Shown: positions 30,068 through 39,465 of the stretch, piece after piece
Layout: each line of letters starts with the position of its first letter
Position numbering within the stretch: position 1 is the stretch's first letter
DNA from: an uncultured Bacteroidales bacterium
GTDB lineage: Bacteria > Bacteroidota > Bacteroidia > Bacteroidales > Bacteroidaceae
Direction: 5' to 3'
Assembly (NCBI GenBank): GCA_902800305.1
Contig: CADCDP010000016.1
Location: forward strand, 1-64,000
Length of the DNA: 64,000 nt
Position numbers and translations under genes: made by a program
Notes under the pieces: generated by a model
Told to the model about the DNA's origin: nothing
Databases searched by the model: none
The model's input: the letters and a program-made list of their open reading frames with translations, nothing else

Positions 30068-32647
30068 TTATTTAATAGTTAAGTTTAATTTCTTCAAGTC
30101 AGTACTACGTGAACTGTTTCCATAGAGCACCTCGAAGTCGCCTTGCTTCTGATGCACCGTGTTCGTCTCGGGGTCGAAGAACTCGAAAGACTGCGGTGTA
30201 AGGGTCAGCGTAGCGGTGGCTGTCTGCCCTGCCTTTACATCTACACGTTGGAAGGCACGGAGCGACTTGAGCGGGCCATCGGGGTCGGAGAGGTCGCGGA
30301 TATATACCTGCACCACCTCCGTTCCGTCCATCTTGCCCACATTGCTCACAGGCACCGTCAGCTGATAGTCCTTGCCATGCTTCGTCAGCTTGCCGTCACC
30401 GATGGCGAAAGTCGTGTAACTCATTCCGTAACCAAAGGCAAAGAGTGGGTCGTCGAAGTAGCGGTAAGTGCGTCCCTTCATCGAATAGTCCTCGAAGTCA
30501 GGCAACTGCTCCGAAGTCTTGTAGAACGTCACAGGCAGTTTGCCGCAGGGATTGTAGTCGCCAAAGAGCACATCTGCAATGGCCGTGCCACCCTCCTGAC
30601 CTGCATACCACACCTGCAGGATAGCATCGCACGTTTCTGTCTCAGGCAGCAAGGCAATGGCCGAACCCGAACAGTTCACGAAGATGACCGTCTTGCCAGC
30701 CTCCTTCAAAGCCTTCAGCAAACCGCGCTGCACCTTCGGCAGTTCGATGTGGGTGCGGTCACCTCCCTTGAAGCCATCGATTTCCACAGGCATCTCCTCC
30801 CCTTCGAGTGCAGCCGAAATGCCACCCACAAAGACCACCTTCTGGATGCCCTTCAACTGGTCAACAATGGCAGCATAGTCGATGGGCAACTCCTTGGCAA
30901 TGTTTATCTTCATGTTGGAGCCCCATGTCTTCACATATTTATAATGTACTTCTATCTTGTACGACTTGCCCGCCTCAGCTTGGATAGCCGTGCGAGTCGG
31001 CGTCGTGCGCCAAGTGTGCTGACGCACCTTACGTTCACCGTCGATATATACTTGGAAATCGCCACAACTCTCCACGTTCACCACATACTCACCCGACTCC
31101 TTCGGCGTGAACACCGTCTCATACTTGGCCGAAAAATCCTCCAGATTCACGCCTGGAGCGAAGTTGTGCATACCAGCCGTGGTGACAGCCAGCGGAGTGG
31201 TGTAGAACTGAGTGGTCACAGGCTTACCTTCCATCTCGGTGTTGTTCCAGAACGTGCCCTTCACACCTTTCTTCCCATCCACAGCACAGAGCGTACCCAT
31301 CAGGCAGTCCATCACCTTGTCGTAGGTGAGGTCACAGGCAGGGAATGAAAGCAGCGACTTCTGCTTGGCCTTGATGCCATCGAGTATCGTCACCGTATGG
31401 TTGGGCGTACCGTTATAGTTACCCCACATCAGCGGTTCGTTGTCGGCATTGGGACCAATCACGGCAATCTTCTCCTTCCCCTTCTGCAACGGCAGCACAT
31501 TCCCCTTGTTCTGCAAAAGCACAAGACTCTGACGCGCCATGTCGAGCGAAATCTGGCGATGCTCCTTCGAATCCATGGCCGAATACGGAATCTTCGACCA
31601 CTCCACCAACTTCGGGTCGTCCATCTCGCCGAGGTCGAAACGGCCTTCCAGCAGACGCACCACATGCTTGTCCACCTCAGCCTCCGTGATGAAGCCACGA
31701 CGCACCGCTTCTGGGATGCTCTTATAGGCATAGCCATAGCCACACTCCACATCTGTGCCCGCCAACGTGGCCTTAGCAGAGGCATGAGTGGCATCCGACG
31801 ACGACTTGTGCGAATCGTAGAAGTCGCTGATGGCACCGCAGTCGCTCACCACCAGATACTCAAATCCCCACTCATCCCTCAGAATCGTCTGCAACAGCCG
31901 AGTGCTGCCACAGCAAGGGTCGTCGTCCAGACGCTGATAGGCACACATCACCTCCCTCACCTTGCCGTCCTGCACCGTCGCCTTGAAAGCTGGTAGGTAT
32001 GTTTCCCACAAGTCACGAGGACTCACGTCTGTCAAGTTGGCCGTGTGACGGCTCCATTCAGGGCCACTATGCACAGCATAATGCTTGGCACAAGCCCACA
32101 GCTTCCGATACTTGGCATCCTCACGACCTTGCAAGCCCTTCACCACCTGTATGCCCATGACACTCGTCAGGTAGGGGTCTTCGCCATACGTCTCCTGTCC
32201 GCGTCCCCACCGAGGGTCACGGAAAATGTTCACATTAGGAGTCCATACCGACAAACTGTGGAACTTCTCATCCTCGCCACCATTCAACATACGATGGTTA
32301 TACTGCGCCCTGAACTCCGTGCTTGCCGCATCAAACACACGGTAGAGCAACTGCGGATTGAACGAAGCCGCCATGCCCACAGGTTCGGGAAACACCGTCA
32401 CGTTTCCCATGTTGGCCGCTCCATGCAACGCCTCGCTCCACCAGAAAAACTTCTTGATGCCTAACCTCGGAATAGCAGGACTTTCGTCGAGCATCAGCTG
32501 CGCCTTTTCCTCCAGCGTCAGACGGCTACACAAATCGGCAGCCCGTTCCTTAGCACTCAAATTCGGGTTCTGGTAAGGCAACGACTGAGCCGTCGCCCCG
32601 GCGATAGCCACCCAAGCCATCGCCCAAGTCAAAAGAATTTTCTTCAT
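30068..32647 (-). CDS. GH3 beta-xylosidase with PA14 insert
   Basis: An 859-residue secreted enzyme (signal peptide ending IAGATAQ). The first barrel starts LPYQNPNLSAKERAADLCSR and carries WWSEALHGAA; the nucleophile Asp is in YLVVSDCGAISDFYDSHKSS. The second alpha/beta domain has VIGPNADN and GGISAALEGEEMPVEIDGF. A PA14-type domain is inserted at about residues 450-600 (AKYETVFTPKESGEYVVNVE, FQVYIDGERKVRQHTWR), and a fibronectin-III-like domain ends the protein (GTEVVQVYIRDLSD). The sequence pattern is that of xylan 1,4-beta-xylosidases. With the downstream esterase it forms a two-gene set for decorated xylan. Confidence 0.92.
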   Translation of the reverse strand: MKKILLTWAMAWVAIAGATAQSLPYQNPNLSAKERAADLCSRLTLEEKAQLMLDESPAIPRLGIKKFFWWSEALHGAANMGNVTVFPEPVGMAASFNPQLLYRVFDAASTEFRAQYNHRMLNGGEDEKFHSLSVWTPNVNIFRDPRWGRGQETYGEDPYLTSVMGIQVVKGLQGREDAKYRKLWACAKHYAVHSGPEWSRHTANLTDVSPRDLWETYLPAFKATVQDGKVREVMCAYQRLDDDPCCGSTRLLQTILRDEWGFEYLVVSDCGAISDFYDSHKSSSDATHASAKATLAGTDVECGYGYAYKSIPEAVRRGFITEAEVDKHVVRLLEGRFDLGEMDDPKLVEWSKIPYSAMDSKEHRQISLDMARQSLVLLQNKGNVLPLQKGKEKIAVIGPNADNEPLMWGNYNGTPNHTVTILDGIKAKQKSLLSFPACDLTYDKVMDCLMGTLCAVDGKKGVKGTFWNNTEMEGKPVTTQFYTTPLAVTTAGMHNFAPGVNLEDFSAKYETVFTPKESGEYVVNVESCGDFQVYIDGERKVRQHTWRTTPTRTAIQAEAGKSYKIEVHYKYVKTWGSNMKINIAKELPIDYAAIVDQLKGIQKVVFVGGISAALEGEEMPVEIDGFKGGDRTHIELPKVQRGLLKALKEAGKTVIFVNCSGSAIALLPETETCDAILQVWYAGQEGGTAIADVLFGDYNPCGKLPVTFYKTSEQLPDFEDYSMKGRTYRYFDDPLFAFGYGMSYTTFAIGDGKLTKHGKDYQLTVPVSNVGKMDGTEVVQVYIRDLSDPDGPLKSLRAFQRVDVKAGQTATATLTLTPQSFEFFDPETNTVHQKQGDFEVLYGNSSRSTDLKKLNLTIK

Positions 32648-32678
32648 CTTACAGTAAGAAGGTTTTGGTTTTGGGGGA

Positions 32679-32686
32679 CAAAGTTA
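32679..32686 (-). promoter_or_regulatory. -7 box of GH3-esterase operon
   Basis: Minus-strand TAACTTTG, 32 bases before the GH3 start codon. Confidence 0.5.
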
Positions 32687-32826
32687 CGAAACATCCCCCA
32701 CCGCCCCTTCCACTTATATGTCAGAAGCTGTTAATTCTGTAACATTCCCAGAGATTCATCCTTTTAGTTCCCTTGTTTGGGGTTCTCAACAACTGTCTTC
32801 TTCAAAACTTCCGATGACTCTTCGAC

Positions 32827-32895
32827 GTTGAGTCTCGAGGGGCAACGACGTAGAGTCACGAGACTCAACGACGAAGAGTCATGCAGGGCAACGAC
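32827..32895. repeat. 23-bp tandem repeats, copy 2 (inverted)
   Basis: Three units (32827, 32850, 32873) of GAGTCNCGAGGGGCAACGAC type, the reverse complement of the arrays at 22274 and 47284. The flank CCTATAGGG at about 32900 also matches the flank of the array at 47284. Confidence 0.75.
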
Positions 32896-32986
32896 GTTGC
32901 CTATAGGGATTTTCGTACTTTTAACCCCGTCGAAGGTACTCACGTTCGGAAAAACTTAAATAAATTTTGTTTTTCTCTCACTTAAT

Positions 32987-33060
32987 GCATAAATTTTTCC
33001 CGTTCGGAAAAGATAACAAGTTCTCTTTTCACTCTCTTACTCAAAATTTTCGTACCTTTG
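32987..33060 (+). repeat. 74-bp promoter repeat, copy near glutaminyl cyclase
   Basis: These 74 bases match the reverse complement of 42452-42525 at 72 positions. They contain CCCGTTCGGAAAAG and end in CGTACCTTTG, the -7 box (33053-33060) of the gene at 33290. A further fragment, GTCGAA(A/G)GTACTCACGTTCG, is shared by both loci but sits on opposite sides of the 74-bp unit. Confidence 0.85.
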
Positions 33061-33079
33061 CAGTCGCTAAGCAACGATT

Positions 33080-33266
33080 AAAAAATAACTTGGTATGATT
33101 TGCCGCTTTGCGGCATTAAAAAGAAAAATAAAGAAAAATAAAGAAAAACAAATAAAAACATGAAAAAAAAATTTTTATATATTTTTGCCTATTTTTTTCT
33201 ATTTTTTCTTTCTACGCCCCGCAGGGGCCGCCCCGCAGGGGCATAAAACGTACCAAGTTATTTTTT
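33080..33266. repeat. Palindromic element G in leader (core CCCCGCAGGG)
   Basis: AAAAAATAACTTGGTA (33080-33095) is perfectly mirrored at 33251-33266. Inside are the hairpin TGCCGCTTTGCGGCA (33101-33115), purine-rich and pyrimidine-rich complementary stretches (AATAAAGAAAA against TTTTCTATTTTTT), and two CGCCCCGCAGGGGC units (33216-33242). The whole element lies between the promoter at 33053 and the start codon at 33290, so it would be transcribed as a very large hairpin. Confidence 0.75.
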
Positions 33267-33289
33267 TACGATTACTAAACGGAAAAAGA

Positions 33290-34297
33290 ATGAATAGATT
33301 GCTCTATATATTGGTGCTCCCATTGCTGATGGCTGGTTGTGGGGGTGGAAAGGTGACGGAGACGGCATACGTGTCGGCGGCTCCTTCGTTTGACGAAGAT
33401 TCGGCTTATAGCTACGTGGCTGAACAGTGTGCGATAGGGCCTCGGGTGATGAACTCGACGGCTCACGATGCGTGTGGCGATTACATCGCGGCAAAGTTCA
33501 GGGAGTTTGGCGCAACGGTGTATGACCAGTATGCTGACGCGAGGCTTTATGACGGCACTCCTGTGAGGATGCGCAACATTGTGGCTTCGCTGAATGTGGA
33601 AGCAGGAGGACGCATCCTCTTTTCGGGTCATTGGGACAGCCGCCCTTGGGCTGACCACGACAGGGAGGAAGCGAACTGGCATACGCCAATTGACGGGGCG
33701 AACGATGGGGGCAGTTCGGTGGGCGTGATGCTGGAGCTGGCTCGTCAGCTGTGGAAGGATAAGGAAGAGAGGGGCGACTCGTCGTTCCTTGCGACGCACC
33801 CTGATTTGGGGGTCGATTTCATCTGTTGGGATGCGGAGGATTGTGGCACTCCCTCGTGGGCGAAGGAGGGTGACAGCGGTGAGAGCACATGGTGTCTGGG
33901 CAGTCAGTACTGGTCGGGCAAGCGTCATGTGGATGGATATACGGCTCGCTACGGCATCAATCTCGACATGGTGGGTGGTGAGAGGACGGTGTTCTATCGT
34001 GAACAAATCTCGATGGCTTACGCTCCTGCTGTGGTGGACAAGGTGTGGGCAGCAGCTCATCGCATCGGCTACGGAAAGTATTTCAGTTATGACGATGAAG
34101 GAGGGCAGGTGATTGACGACCATGTGCAGGTGAACCGTGGTGGCATTCCGTGTATCGACGTGATTGGCACGGATGCTGAGAATGGAGGCTTTCCTGCCAC
34201 TTGGCACACGATGAATGACAATATCAAGTATATCAGTAAAGCGACGCTGAAGGCTGTGGGACAAACCATGCTGGAGGTAATTTGGACAGAAGAATGA
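33290..34297 (+). CDS. Glutaminyl cyclase-like M28 lipoprotein
   Basis: A 335-residue lipoprotein. I start at the ATG at 33290, giving MNRLLYILVLPLLMAGC with a lipobox; an in-frame ATG at 33185 lies within the palindromic leader. The M28-type zinc domain shows ILFSGHWDSRPWADHD (zinc His and Asp), DGANDGGSSVGVMLEL, DFICWDAEDCG (zinc/catalytic Glu-Asp) and a late IPCIDVIG with WHTMNDNIKYIS. The pattern is that of M28-fold glutaminyl-peptide cyclotransferases, which form N-terminal pyroglutamate on secreted proteins in Bacteroidota. An aminopeptidase is the alternative. It overlaps the SufE-like gene by ATGA, forming an operon with the exporter. Confidence 0.85.
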   Translation: MNRLLYILVLPLLMAGCGGGKVTETAYVSAAPSFDEDSAYSYVAEQCAIGPRVMNSTAHDACGDYIAAKFREFGATVYDQYADARLYDGTPVRMRNIVASLNVEAGGRILFSGHWDSRPWADHDREEANWHTPIDGANDGGSSVGVMLELARQLWKDKEERGDSSFLATHPDLGVDFICWDAEDCGTPSWAKEGDSGESTWCLGSQYWSGKRHVDGYTARYGINLDMVGGERTVFYREQISMAYAPAVVDKVWAAAHRIGYGKYFSYDDEGGQVIDDHVQVNRGGIPCIDVIGTDAENGGFPATWHTMNDNIKYISKATLKAVGQTMLEVIWTEE

Positions 34298-34716
34298 CGA
34301 TAGAAGAAATACAACAGGAGGTCATCGAGGAGTTTGAAGGCTTCGACGATTGGATGGACAAGTACCAGATGCTCATCGACCTGGGTAGCGAACAGGAACC
34401 GCTGCCAGAAAAGTATAAGACAGAAAGCAACCTGATTGATGGATGCCAAAGCCGTGTGTGGCTGGTGGCAGAACTCACGCCAGAAGGAACTATCAGCTTT
34501 CGAGCTGAGAGTGATGCGCTCATCGTGAAGGGCATCGTGACCCTACTGATTCGTGTGCTCGACGGCCACACGCCAGACGAGATTCTTACGGCGAATCTCC
34601 ATTTCATTGAGGACATCGGGCTGAAGGAGCACCTTTCGCCTACTCGCAGTAATGGACTTCTCGCCATGGTGAAGCAAATGAGGCTGTATGCCTTGGCGTA
34701 TAAACAGACCCTATGA
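34294..34716 (+). CDS. sufE: SufE family protein
   Basis: A 140-residue cytoplasmic protein that stimulates the cysteine desulfurase SufS by accepting sulfane sulfur on a cysteine. The conserved segment is YKTESNLIDGCQSRVWLVAE, whose cysteine is the acceptor. Other family features are DWMDKYQMLIDLG and LRVLDGHTPDEI-like sequence. The start at 34294 overlaps the previous stop (ATGA), and its own stop overlaps the next gene start in the same way. No other suf genes are in the window. Confidence 0.93.
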   Translation: MTIEEIQQEVIEEFEGFDDWMDKYQMLIDLGSEQEPLPEKYKTESNLIDGCQSRVWLVAELTPEGTISFRAESDALIVKGIVTLLIRVLDGHTPDEILTANLHFIEDIGLKEHLSPTRSNGLLAMVKQMRLYALAYKQTL

Positions 34717-36551
34717 AGGAATTTTACCAACAAATGGGCAAGTATTTTGCCCGCTACAAGGGATATATCGTCAGCACGTTCGCCATGAATGTGTTGGCTG
34801 CTATCTTCAATGTCTTTTCGTTCTCCATCCTCATCCCCATCTTGCAGATTCTCTTCAAGGTGAACACGGAGCGGTATGAGCTGATGGCATGGGAGTTTGG
34901 CAGTGTGGACGAACTGGTGGGGGTAGCGAAAAACAATGGTTACTACTATTCGCAGATGCTGGTGGAGACTCAGGGACCTGCCACCACGCTGCTTATTTTG
35001 GGCATCCTGCTTGCCTTCCTCACGCTACTAAAGACGGCTGCCTACTTCGGCGGTTCTGCCTGTTTGATGCCGCTTCGCACGGGCATCATCCGCGACATCC
35101 GAGTAGATATCTACAAGAAGATTCTCTCCCTACCCCTCTCGTTCTTCTCCGAGGAACGGAAGGGTGACATTCTGGCTCGTGTATCGACCGACGTGAACGA
35201 GATAGATGCCAGCATCTCGTCGTCGCTTGACATGATTATCAAGAACCCCATCTTCATCATCGTCTATGTGGGCATACTTTTCGGCATGTCGTGGCAGCTC
35301 ACGCTCTTCACTTTGCTTGTGGTGCCCATTCTGGCAGGAGGCATCGGCCGCATCGGCAAGAAACTGAAGGCCAGTTCGCTCTATGCCCAGTCGAAATGGA
35401 GCGACGGCATCAGCCAGATAGAGGAAACATTGGGCGGTCTCCGCATCATCAAGGCTTTCATCGCTGAGAAGAAGATGGAGAACCGCTTCACGAAGGTGAA
35501 CAACGAATACCGCACAGCCGCCATGCGTGTGGCCATCCGACAGTCGGCGGCACATCCTGTGAGCGAGTTTCTTGGCACTTGCATGATTGTCGCTGTGCTT
35601 TGGTTCGGAGGTTATCTCATCTTCTCGGGCAATTCATCCATACAAGCCAGCGACTTCATCTTCTACCTCGTCATGCTCTACTCCACCCTCCAACCCATCA
35701 AAGACCTCTCGAAGGCTGGCTACAGCATCCAGAAGGGACTTGCGTCGATGGAGCGCATTAACAAGATTCTCGGAGCGGAGAACAACATTAAGGAGGTGGC
35801 TCAACCTCGAAAGATTGAAGCACTCAACGACAAAATAGCATTGGAGAATGTGGGCTTTGCCTACACGCCAGGACACGAGATTCTGCACGATATCAGCATC
35901 ACCATCCGCAAGGGTCAAACCATTGCGCTGGTGGGACAGTCGGGGTCAGGAAAGAGCACGTTGGTAGATCTCATCCCACGTTACCACGATGTCACATCTG
36001 GTGCCATCAAAATCGACGGGGAAGATGTGCGCAACCTCTCCATCCATTCCTTACGAAGCCTCATCGGTAACGTGAACCAAGAGGCCATTCTTTTCAACGA
36101 TACAGTATTTAACAACATCGCTTTTGGAGTGGATAATGCCACACAGGAACAGGTGGAGGCAGCTGCCCGTATTGCCAATGCTCACGACTTCATCATGGAG
36201 ATGGAGCAGGGCTATCAAACCAACATAGGCGACCGTGGCTGCCGACTCTCTGGTGGGCAACGTCAACGTATTTCCATCGCACGTGCCATCCTCAAGAACC
36301 CTCCCATCCTCATCCTCGACGAAGCCACTTCCGCCCTCGACACCGAGAGCGAGCGACTGGTGCAGGATGCTTTGGAGAAACTGATGAAGTCGCGCACCAC
36401 TATCGCCATTGCCCACCGCCTCTCCACCATCAAACATGCCGACGAAATCTATGTGCTCCACGATGGTCACATCGTGGAACGTGGCACCCATGAGCAGCTC
36501 ATAGCCACTAATGGCTACTACAAGAAGCTGAATGATATGCAAGCCTTATGA
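34713..36551 (+). CDS. ABC exporter, MsbA-like half-transporter
   Basis: A 612-residue inner-membrane protein with an N-terminal six-helix domain (residues about 20-340, hydrophobic segments such as FAMNVLAAIFNVFSFSILIP and FIIVYVGILFGMSWQLTLF) and a C-terminal ATPase. The ATPase has Walker A VGQSGSGKST, signature RLSGGQRQRIS, Walker B ILILDEATSALD and the H-loop IAHRLSTI. By family it exports lipid-linked or lipophilic substrates as a homodimer; MsbA-like lipid A flipping is possible but not provable from sequence. Last gene of the plus-strand operon; element D follows nine bases after the stop. Confidence 0.92.
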   Translation: MKEFYQQMGKYFARYKGYIVSTFAMNVLAAIFNVFSFSILIPILQILFKVNTERYELMAWEFGSVDELVGVAKNNGYYYSQMLVETQGPATTLLILGILLAFLTLLKTAAYFGGSACLMPLRTGIIRDIRVDIYKKILSLPLSFFSEERKGDILARVSTDVNEIDASISSSLDMIIKNPIFIIVYVGILFGMSWQLTLFTLLVVPILAGGIGRIGKKLKASSLYAQSKWSDGISQIEETLGGLRIIKAFIAEKKMENRFTKVNNEYRTAAMRVAIRQSAAHPVSEFLGTCMIVAVLWFGGYLIFSGNSSIQASDFIFYLVMLYSTLQPIKDLSKAGYSIQKGLASMERINKILGAENNIKEVAQPRKIEALNDKIALENVGFAYTPGHEILHDISITIRKGQTIALVGQSGSGKSTLVDLIPRYHDVTSGAIKIDGEDVRNLSIHSLRSLIGNVNQEAILFNDTVFNNIAFGVDNATQEQVEAAARIANAHDFIMEMEQGYQTNIGDRGCRLSGGQRQRISIARAILKNPPILILDEATSALDTESERLVQDALEKLMKSRTTIAIAHRLSTIKHADEIYVLHDGHIVERGTHEQLIATNGYYKKLNDMQAL

Positions 36552-36560
36552 TTTAAATCA

Positions 36561-36657
36561 TAATGTAAAATGTATAATGTATAATGTAAAATAACCATGC
36601 GGCTTGCTTGCATTGCGTTAGCCTTATTATACATTTTACATTATACATTGTACATTA
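36561..36657. repeat. Palindromic element D (core in reverse)
   Basis: Arms 36561-36594 and 36624-36657 are 34 bp, made of TAATGTA heptamers, complementary except at three positions that all fall on the variable base of the heptamer. The core 36595-36623 (CCATGCGGCTT ... GCGTTAGCC) is that of element A in reverse orientation. It lies between convergent genes, and its right arm ends on the stop codon of dprA. Confidence 0.85.
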
Positions 36658-37788
36658 CACATGGTGTATGATTCTATATCTGGCACCTCCTAGTGCCCTG
36701 ACGATGCCCTTCATTTCGAGGTCGAGAAGTATCATGCTGGCACGGGAGAAGGGAATGTTGGTTTCGACGGATATTTGATTGATGTGCTTGTCTTCTGCCT
36801 TTTTCAACACATTCACTATGGCACTTTCCTCCTCGTTCAAGTCGGGGAATAAATTGGGCTGAATGGCTTGCGGATTCTTTGTGACAGGAAGTGAGCTTTG
36901 CCATCCCATTGTTTCCAATAAGTCTTCCGCACGAGTCAACAAGGTGGCTTGTCGCTGATAGATGAGCCGGTTGCATCCTGCACTTTGTTCGTCATAAACA
37001 CGTCCAGGGAAGGCAAACACCTCACGATTATAAGTATTGGACAATTCTGCCGTGATGAGTGAACCACCTTTTTCAAGACTTTCCACCACGATACAAGCGT
37101 CACAAAGTCCTGCCACAATGCGGTTGCGACGCACAAAATTCATCTTTTCGGGGGTAGTGTGCGACACATATTCCGTCAGCAACCCACCTCCCTGATGCAC
37201 CATCTCTGCTGCTACGGAACGATGCATGGAAGGGTAAATCATATCTAACCCATGAGCAAGCACACCCAAGGTAACCATACCATTGTTGAGTGCTGCACGA
37301 TGGGCACAGATGTCGATGCCATAAGCCAATCCGCTCACAATCACCACATCGGGACAGCAACGTTTCAAGTCAGCCACGAAGGCATTACATAGTTCGCGTC
37401 CATACTCCGAACACTTCCGCGTTCCTACTATATTAATAATGTGTGAGCTATTCAAGTCAGCAGTTCCAAAATAGTAGAGAAGAAGCGGTGCATCTTCGCA
37501 TTCCTTCAACCGCTGAGGATAGTCGTCATCGTGGAGAGTGAGCACTTTCACACCTTTCTTCTCCACAAATTCCATCTCCTTTTCTGCCCTCTGCACGGCA
37601 TTGTCCATTTGGGCAAAAGCACCCACAAGACGCTTGCTGGCATCGGGAATGAGACTCAAGATGTCTTTCCGATGGGCATACACCTCACTGGCCGACCCTA
37701 CTGTGTCGTAGAGTATGCGGGCATTGAGCAGACTCAAACCATTGAGCTGGGTCAAGGCGATGGTATGGATGATTTCTTGGGTGTTCAC
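36655..37788 (-). CDS. dprA: DNA-processing protein DprA
   Basis: A 377-residue protein that loads RecA on incoming single-stranded DNA during natural transformation. It has an N-terminal helix-hairpin region (ALTQLNGLSLLNARILYDTV) and the Rossmann-like core: HIINIVGTRKCSEYGRELC, VIVSGLAYGIDICAHRAALN, THGVLAHGLDMIYPSMH-like GVLAHGLDMIYPSMHRS, and VRRNRIVAGLCDACIVVES. A C-terminal winged helix (HINQISVETNIPFSRASMIL) follows. The start is a GTG at 37788 that overlaps the thioesterase stop codon, so translation is coupled. Last gene of the leuS operon. Confidence 0.95.
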   Translation of the reverse strand: MNTQEIIHTIALTQLNGLSLLNARILYDTVGSASEVYAHRKDILSLIPDASKRLVGAFAQMDNAVQRAEKEMEFVEKKGVKVLTLHDDDYPQRLKECEDAPLLLYYFGTADLNSSHIINIVGTRKCSEYGRELCNAFVADLKRCCPDVVIVSGLAYGIDICAHRAALNNGMVTLGVLAHGLDMIYPSMHRSVAAEMVHQGGGLLTEYVSHTTPEKMNFVRRNRIVAGLCDACIVVESLEKGGSLITAELSNTYNREVFAFPGRVYDEQSAGCNRLIYQRQATLLTRAEDLLETMGWQSSLPVTKNPQAIQPNLFPDLNEEESAIVNVLKKAEDKHINQISVETNIPFSRASMILLDLEMKGIVRALGGARYRIIHHV

Positions 37789-38192
37789 TATTGCAGGAAG
37801 GGTGCGAATTTCTTGTTCAGTTCAGGACTGTCGGACAGGACTCCATTGACCAGACAGACGGAATCTACTTGGGCACGGACGCAGAGCTTCATGTCGGGCA
37901 GACGGAAGATGTCTTGCATGAAGACGTATTTCACGTTGTCTTTCTTCACCCAAAGCTTGGTCACGTATTCGTTGCCACTCTTCAGCGGCACCTTGAACTG
38001 CATGGTGAGTCGAGCCACCACAGCATCGGTGCCCTGTTCGTGAAGACGGGCAAAGCTGATGTCGTGTGCCAAGAGAAACTCGTGGCGGCAATGTTCAAGA
38101 TAGTGCTGATAATTAGCGTTGTTGACAATTCCCTGAAGGTCGCATTCGTAGTCGCGCACCTTGTCTTTCAATTCGAAGATATAATTTGCCAT
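37788..38192 (-). CDS. Acyl-CoA thioesterase, hotdog fold (YbgC-like)
   Basis: A 134-residue hotdog-fold protein. The active-site region reads VRDYECDLQGIVNNANYQHY, with the Asp and the Gly-Ile-Val-Asn-Asn turn of the 4-hydroxybenzoyl-CoA thioesterase family, then LEHCRHEFLL. Members hydrolyse short- or medium-chain acyl-CoA; the substrate here is unknown. It is packed one base after the YitT-type gene and overlaps dprA, so it is part of the leuS-yitT-dprA transcript. Confidence 0.9.
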   Translation of the reverse strand: MANYIFELKDKVRDYECDLQGIVNNANYQHYLEHCRHEFLLAHDISFARLHEQGTDAVVARLTMQFKVPLKSGNEYVTKLWVKKDNVKYVFMQDIFRLPDMKLCVRAQVDSVCLVNGVLSDSPELNKKFAPFLQ

Positions 38193-38193
38193 G

Positions 38194-39465
38194 TTATTTG
38201 TTCTTTTGTTTTTTATGAATCCTCTGGTCGTCTAAGTGGCTTCTCAGTTCGTCGAGGTTTGCAAACTCGCTGATGTCATATTCTGCTTGGTCGTAGTTGC
38301 CCTGCACGAGGGTGACGGTGCCATCGCGATCCAAGTAGAAGGCATCGAAGCCAAAGAATTTCTTGACGAAGGAGACACGCTTTCGAGGTTCCTGCCCGAG
38401 GATGACAGAATAGAATTCTTTGCGTGTGTCGCAACCCACTTGCAAGAGCGAACGGATGTCGTAGTAATCGCCAAGAGCTTGCTGAGCGGTGTCTATCTTG
38501 GTCGTGTTGTTGGTCACACAGACGAGTACAGCACGTTTCTTATTGCGGTCGGCCTTGGGACGTTTATCGCTCACTTTGAACTGGTCGAATCCCTCGCCCC
38601 ACACACCACTGGCATCAGTCATAGAGACAAATGCGTAAGGGTCTATCTGCTTAACCATCCGCTGTATCATGGCTTGTTCCCGACGACGGATGACACTGAT
38701 AATCACCTTACGGTCGGTGTGGGTGAACCAACCCTCACCGTTCAGCACCGTCACACCATGATGGGTCTGCACGATGGCATCGGCAATGGCATCGGCATTT
38801 CGGGAGAAAATCATAAACTGTACAGATTGGTGCCGACGACGCATCCAGTAGTCAATCGTCGTGGAACAGATGAAGAGCATGACGAAGCCGTAGATGACAC
38901 GGAACCAATCGTGGAAAATGAAGTAGCAGGAAGAGATGATGACGACATCGCAAGCCATGATGACGCTGCCGAGCGACATGGGCCTGTATTTGTGAACAAT
39001 GGCAGCGATGATGTCGGTACCGCCTGTGGAACCGTTGTTCTCGAAACAGAGTGCCACACCCGAACCACAGAGGATAGCACCAAGAACACAGGCCATGAAG
39101 GATTCGTCACCAATGTATTGAGGCAGCATCATGGATGCCGGATTGGAGGGGTCAGGCACTTCGATGATACGCTGGAAAAGCCACAACACGAAGGTCATGA
39201 AGAAGACGGCATAGATGGTCTTGATGCAGAACCGAATGCCCAATTCCTTAATGGCAATGATGAGCAGAATGATGTTGATGACCACGTAAGTGACCTGCAC
39301 CTCGATACCTGTGGCATAGTAGATGATGGATGCCACACCTGCCACACCACCTGTCGTAAGGTTGTAAGGAAGCATGAACACCGTCACACCCATAGCATAA
39401 AGGATTACACCCACAGAGATGAGGGCGTAATCCTTCAGTTCATGAAAAAGGTTGGATTGGGTCAT
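38194..39465 (-). CDS. YitT-family membrane protein (DUF161/DUF2179)
   Basis: A 423-residue inner-membrane protein. I start at 39465 ([20 protein letters not shown]), because an earlier start would lie inside leuS. Five or six membrane segments cover residues about 15-210 (VILYAMGVTVFMLPYNLTTGG, FENNGSTGGTDIIAAIVHKY). The DUF2179 cytoplasmic domain follows (GVTVLNGEGWFTHTDRKVII, VVKQIDPYAFVSMTDASGVW-like). An added C-terminal ~125 residues, from RPKADRNKKRAVLVCVTNN, are not part of the usual ~290-residue family and are not recognised. Function unknown. The start codon overlaps the leuS stop by one base. Confidence 0.87.
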   Translation of the reverse strand: MTQSNLFHELKDYALISVGVILYAMGVTVFMLPYNLTTGGVAGVASIIYYATGIEVQVTYVVINIILLIIAIKELGIRFCIKTIYAVFFMTFVLWLFQRIIEVPDPSNPASMMLPQYIGDESFMACVLGAILCGSGVALCFENNGSTGGTDIIAAIVHKYRPMSLGSVIMACDVVIISSCYFIFHDWFRVIYGFVMLFICSTTIDYWMRRRHQSVQFMIFSRNADAIADAIVQTHHGVTVLNGEGWFTHTDRKVIISVIRRREQAMIQRMVKQIDPYAFVSMTDASGVWGEGFDQFKVSDKRPKADRNKKRAVLVCVTNNTTKIDTAQQALGDYYDIRSLLQVGCDTRKEFYSVILGQEPRKRVSFVKKFFGFDAFYLDRDGTVTLVQGNYDQAEYDISEFANLDELRSHLDDQRIHKKQKNK

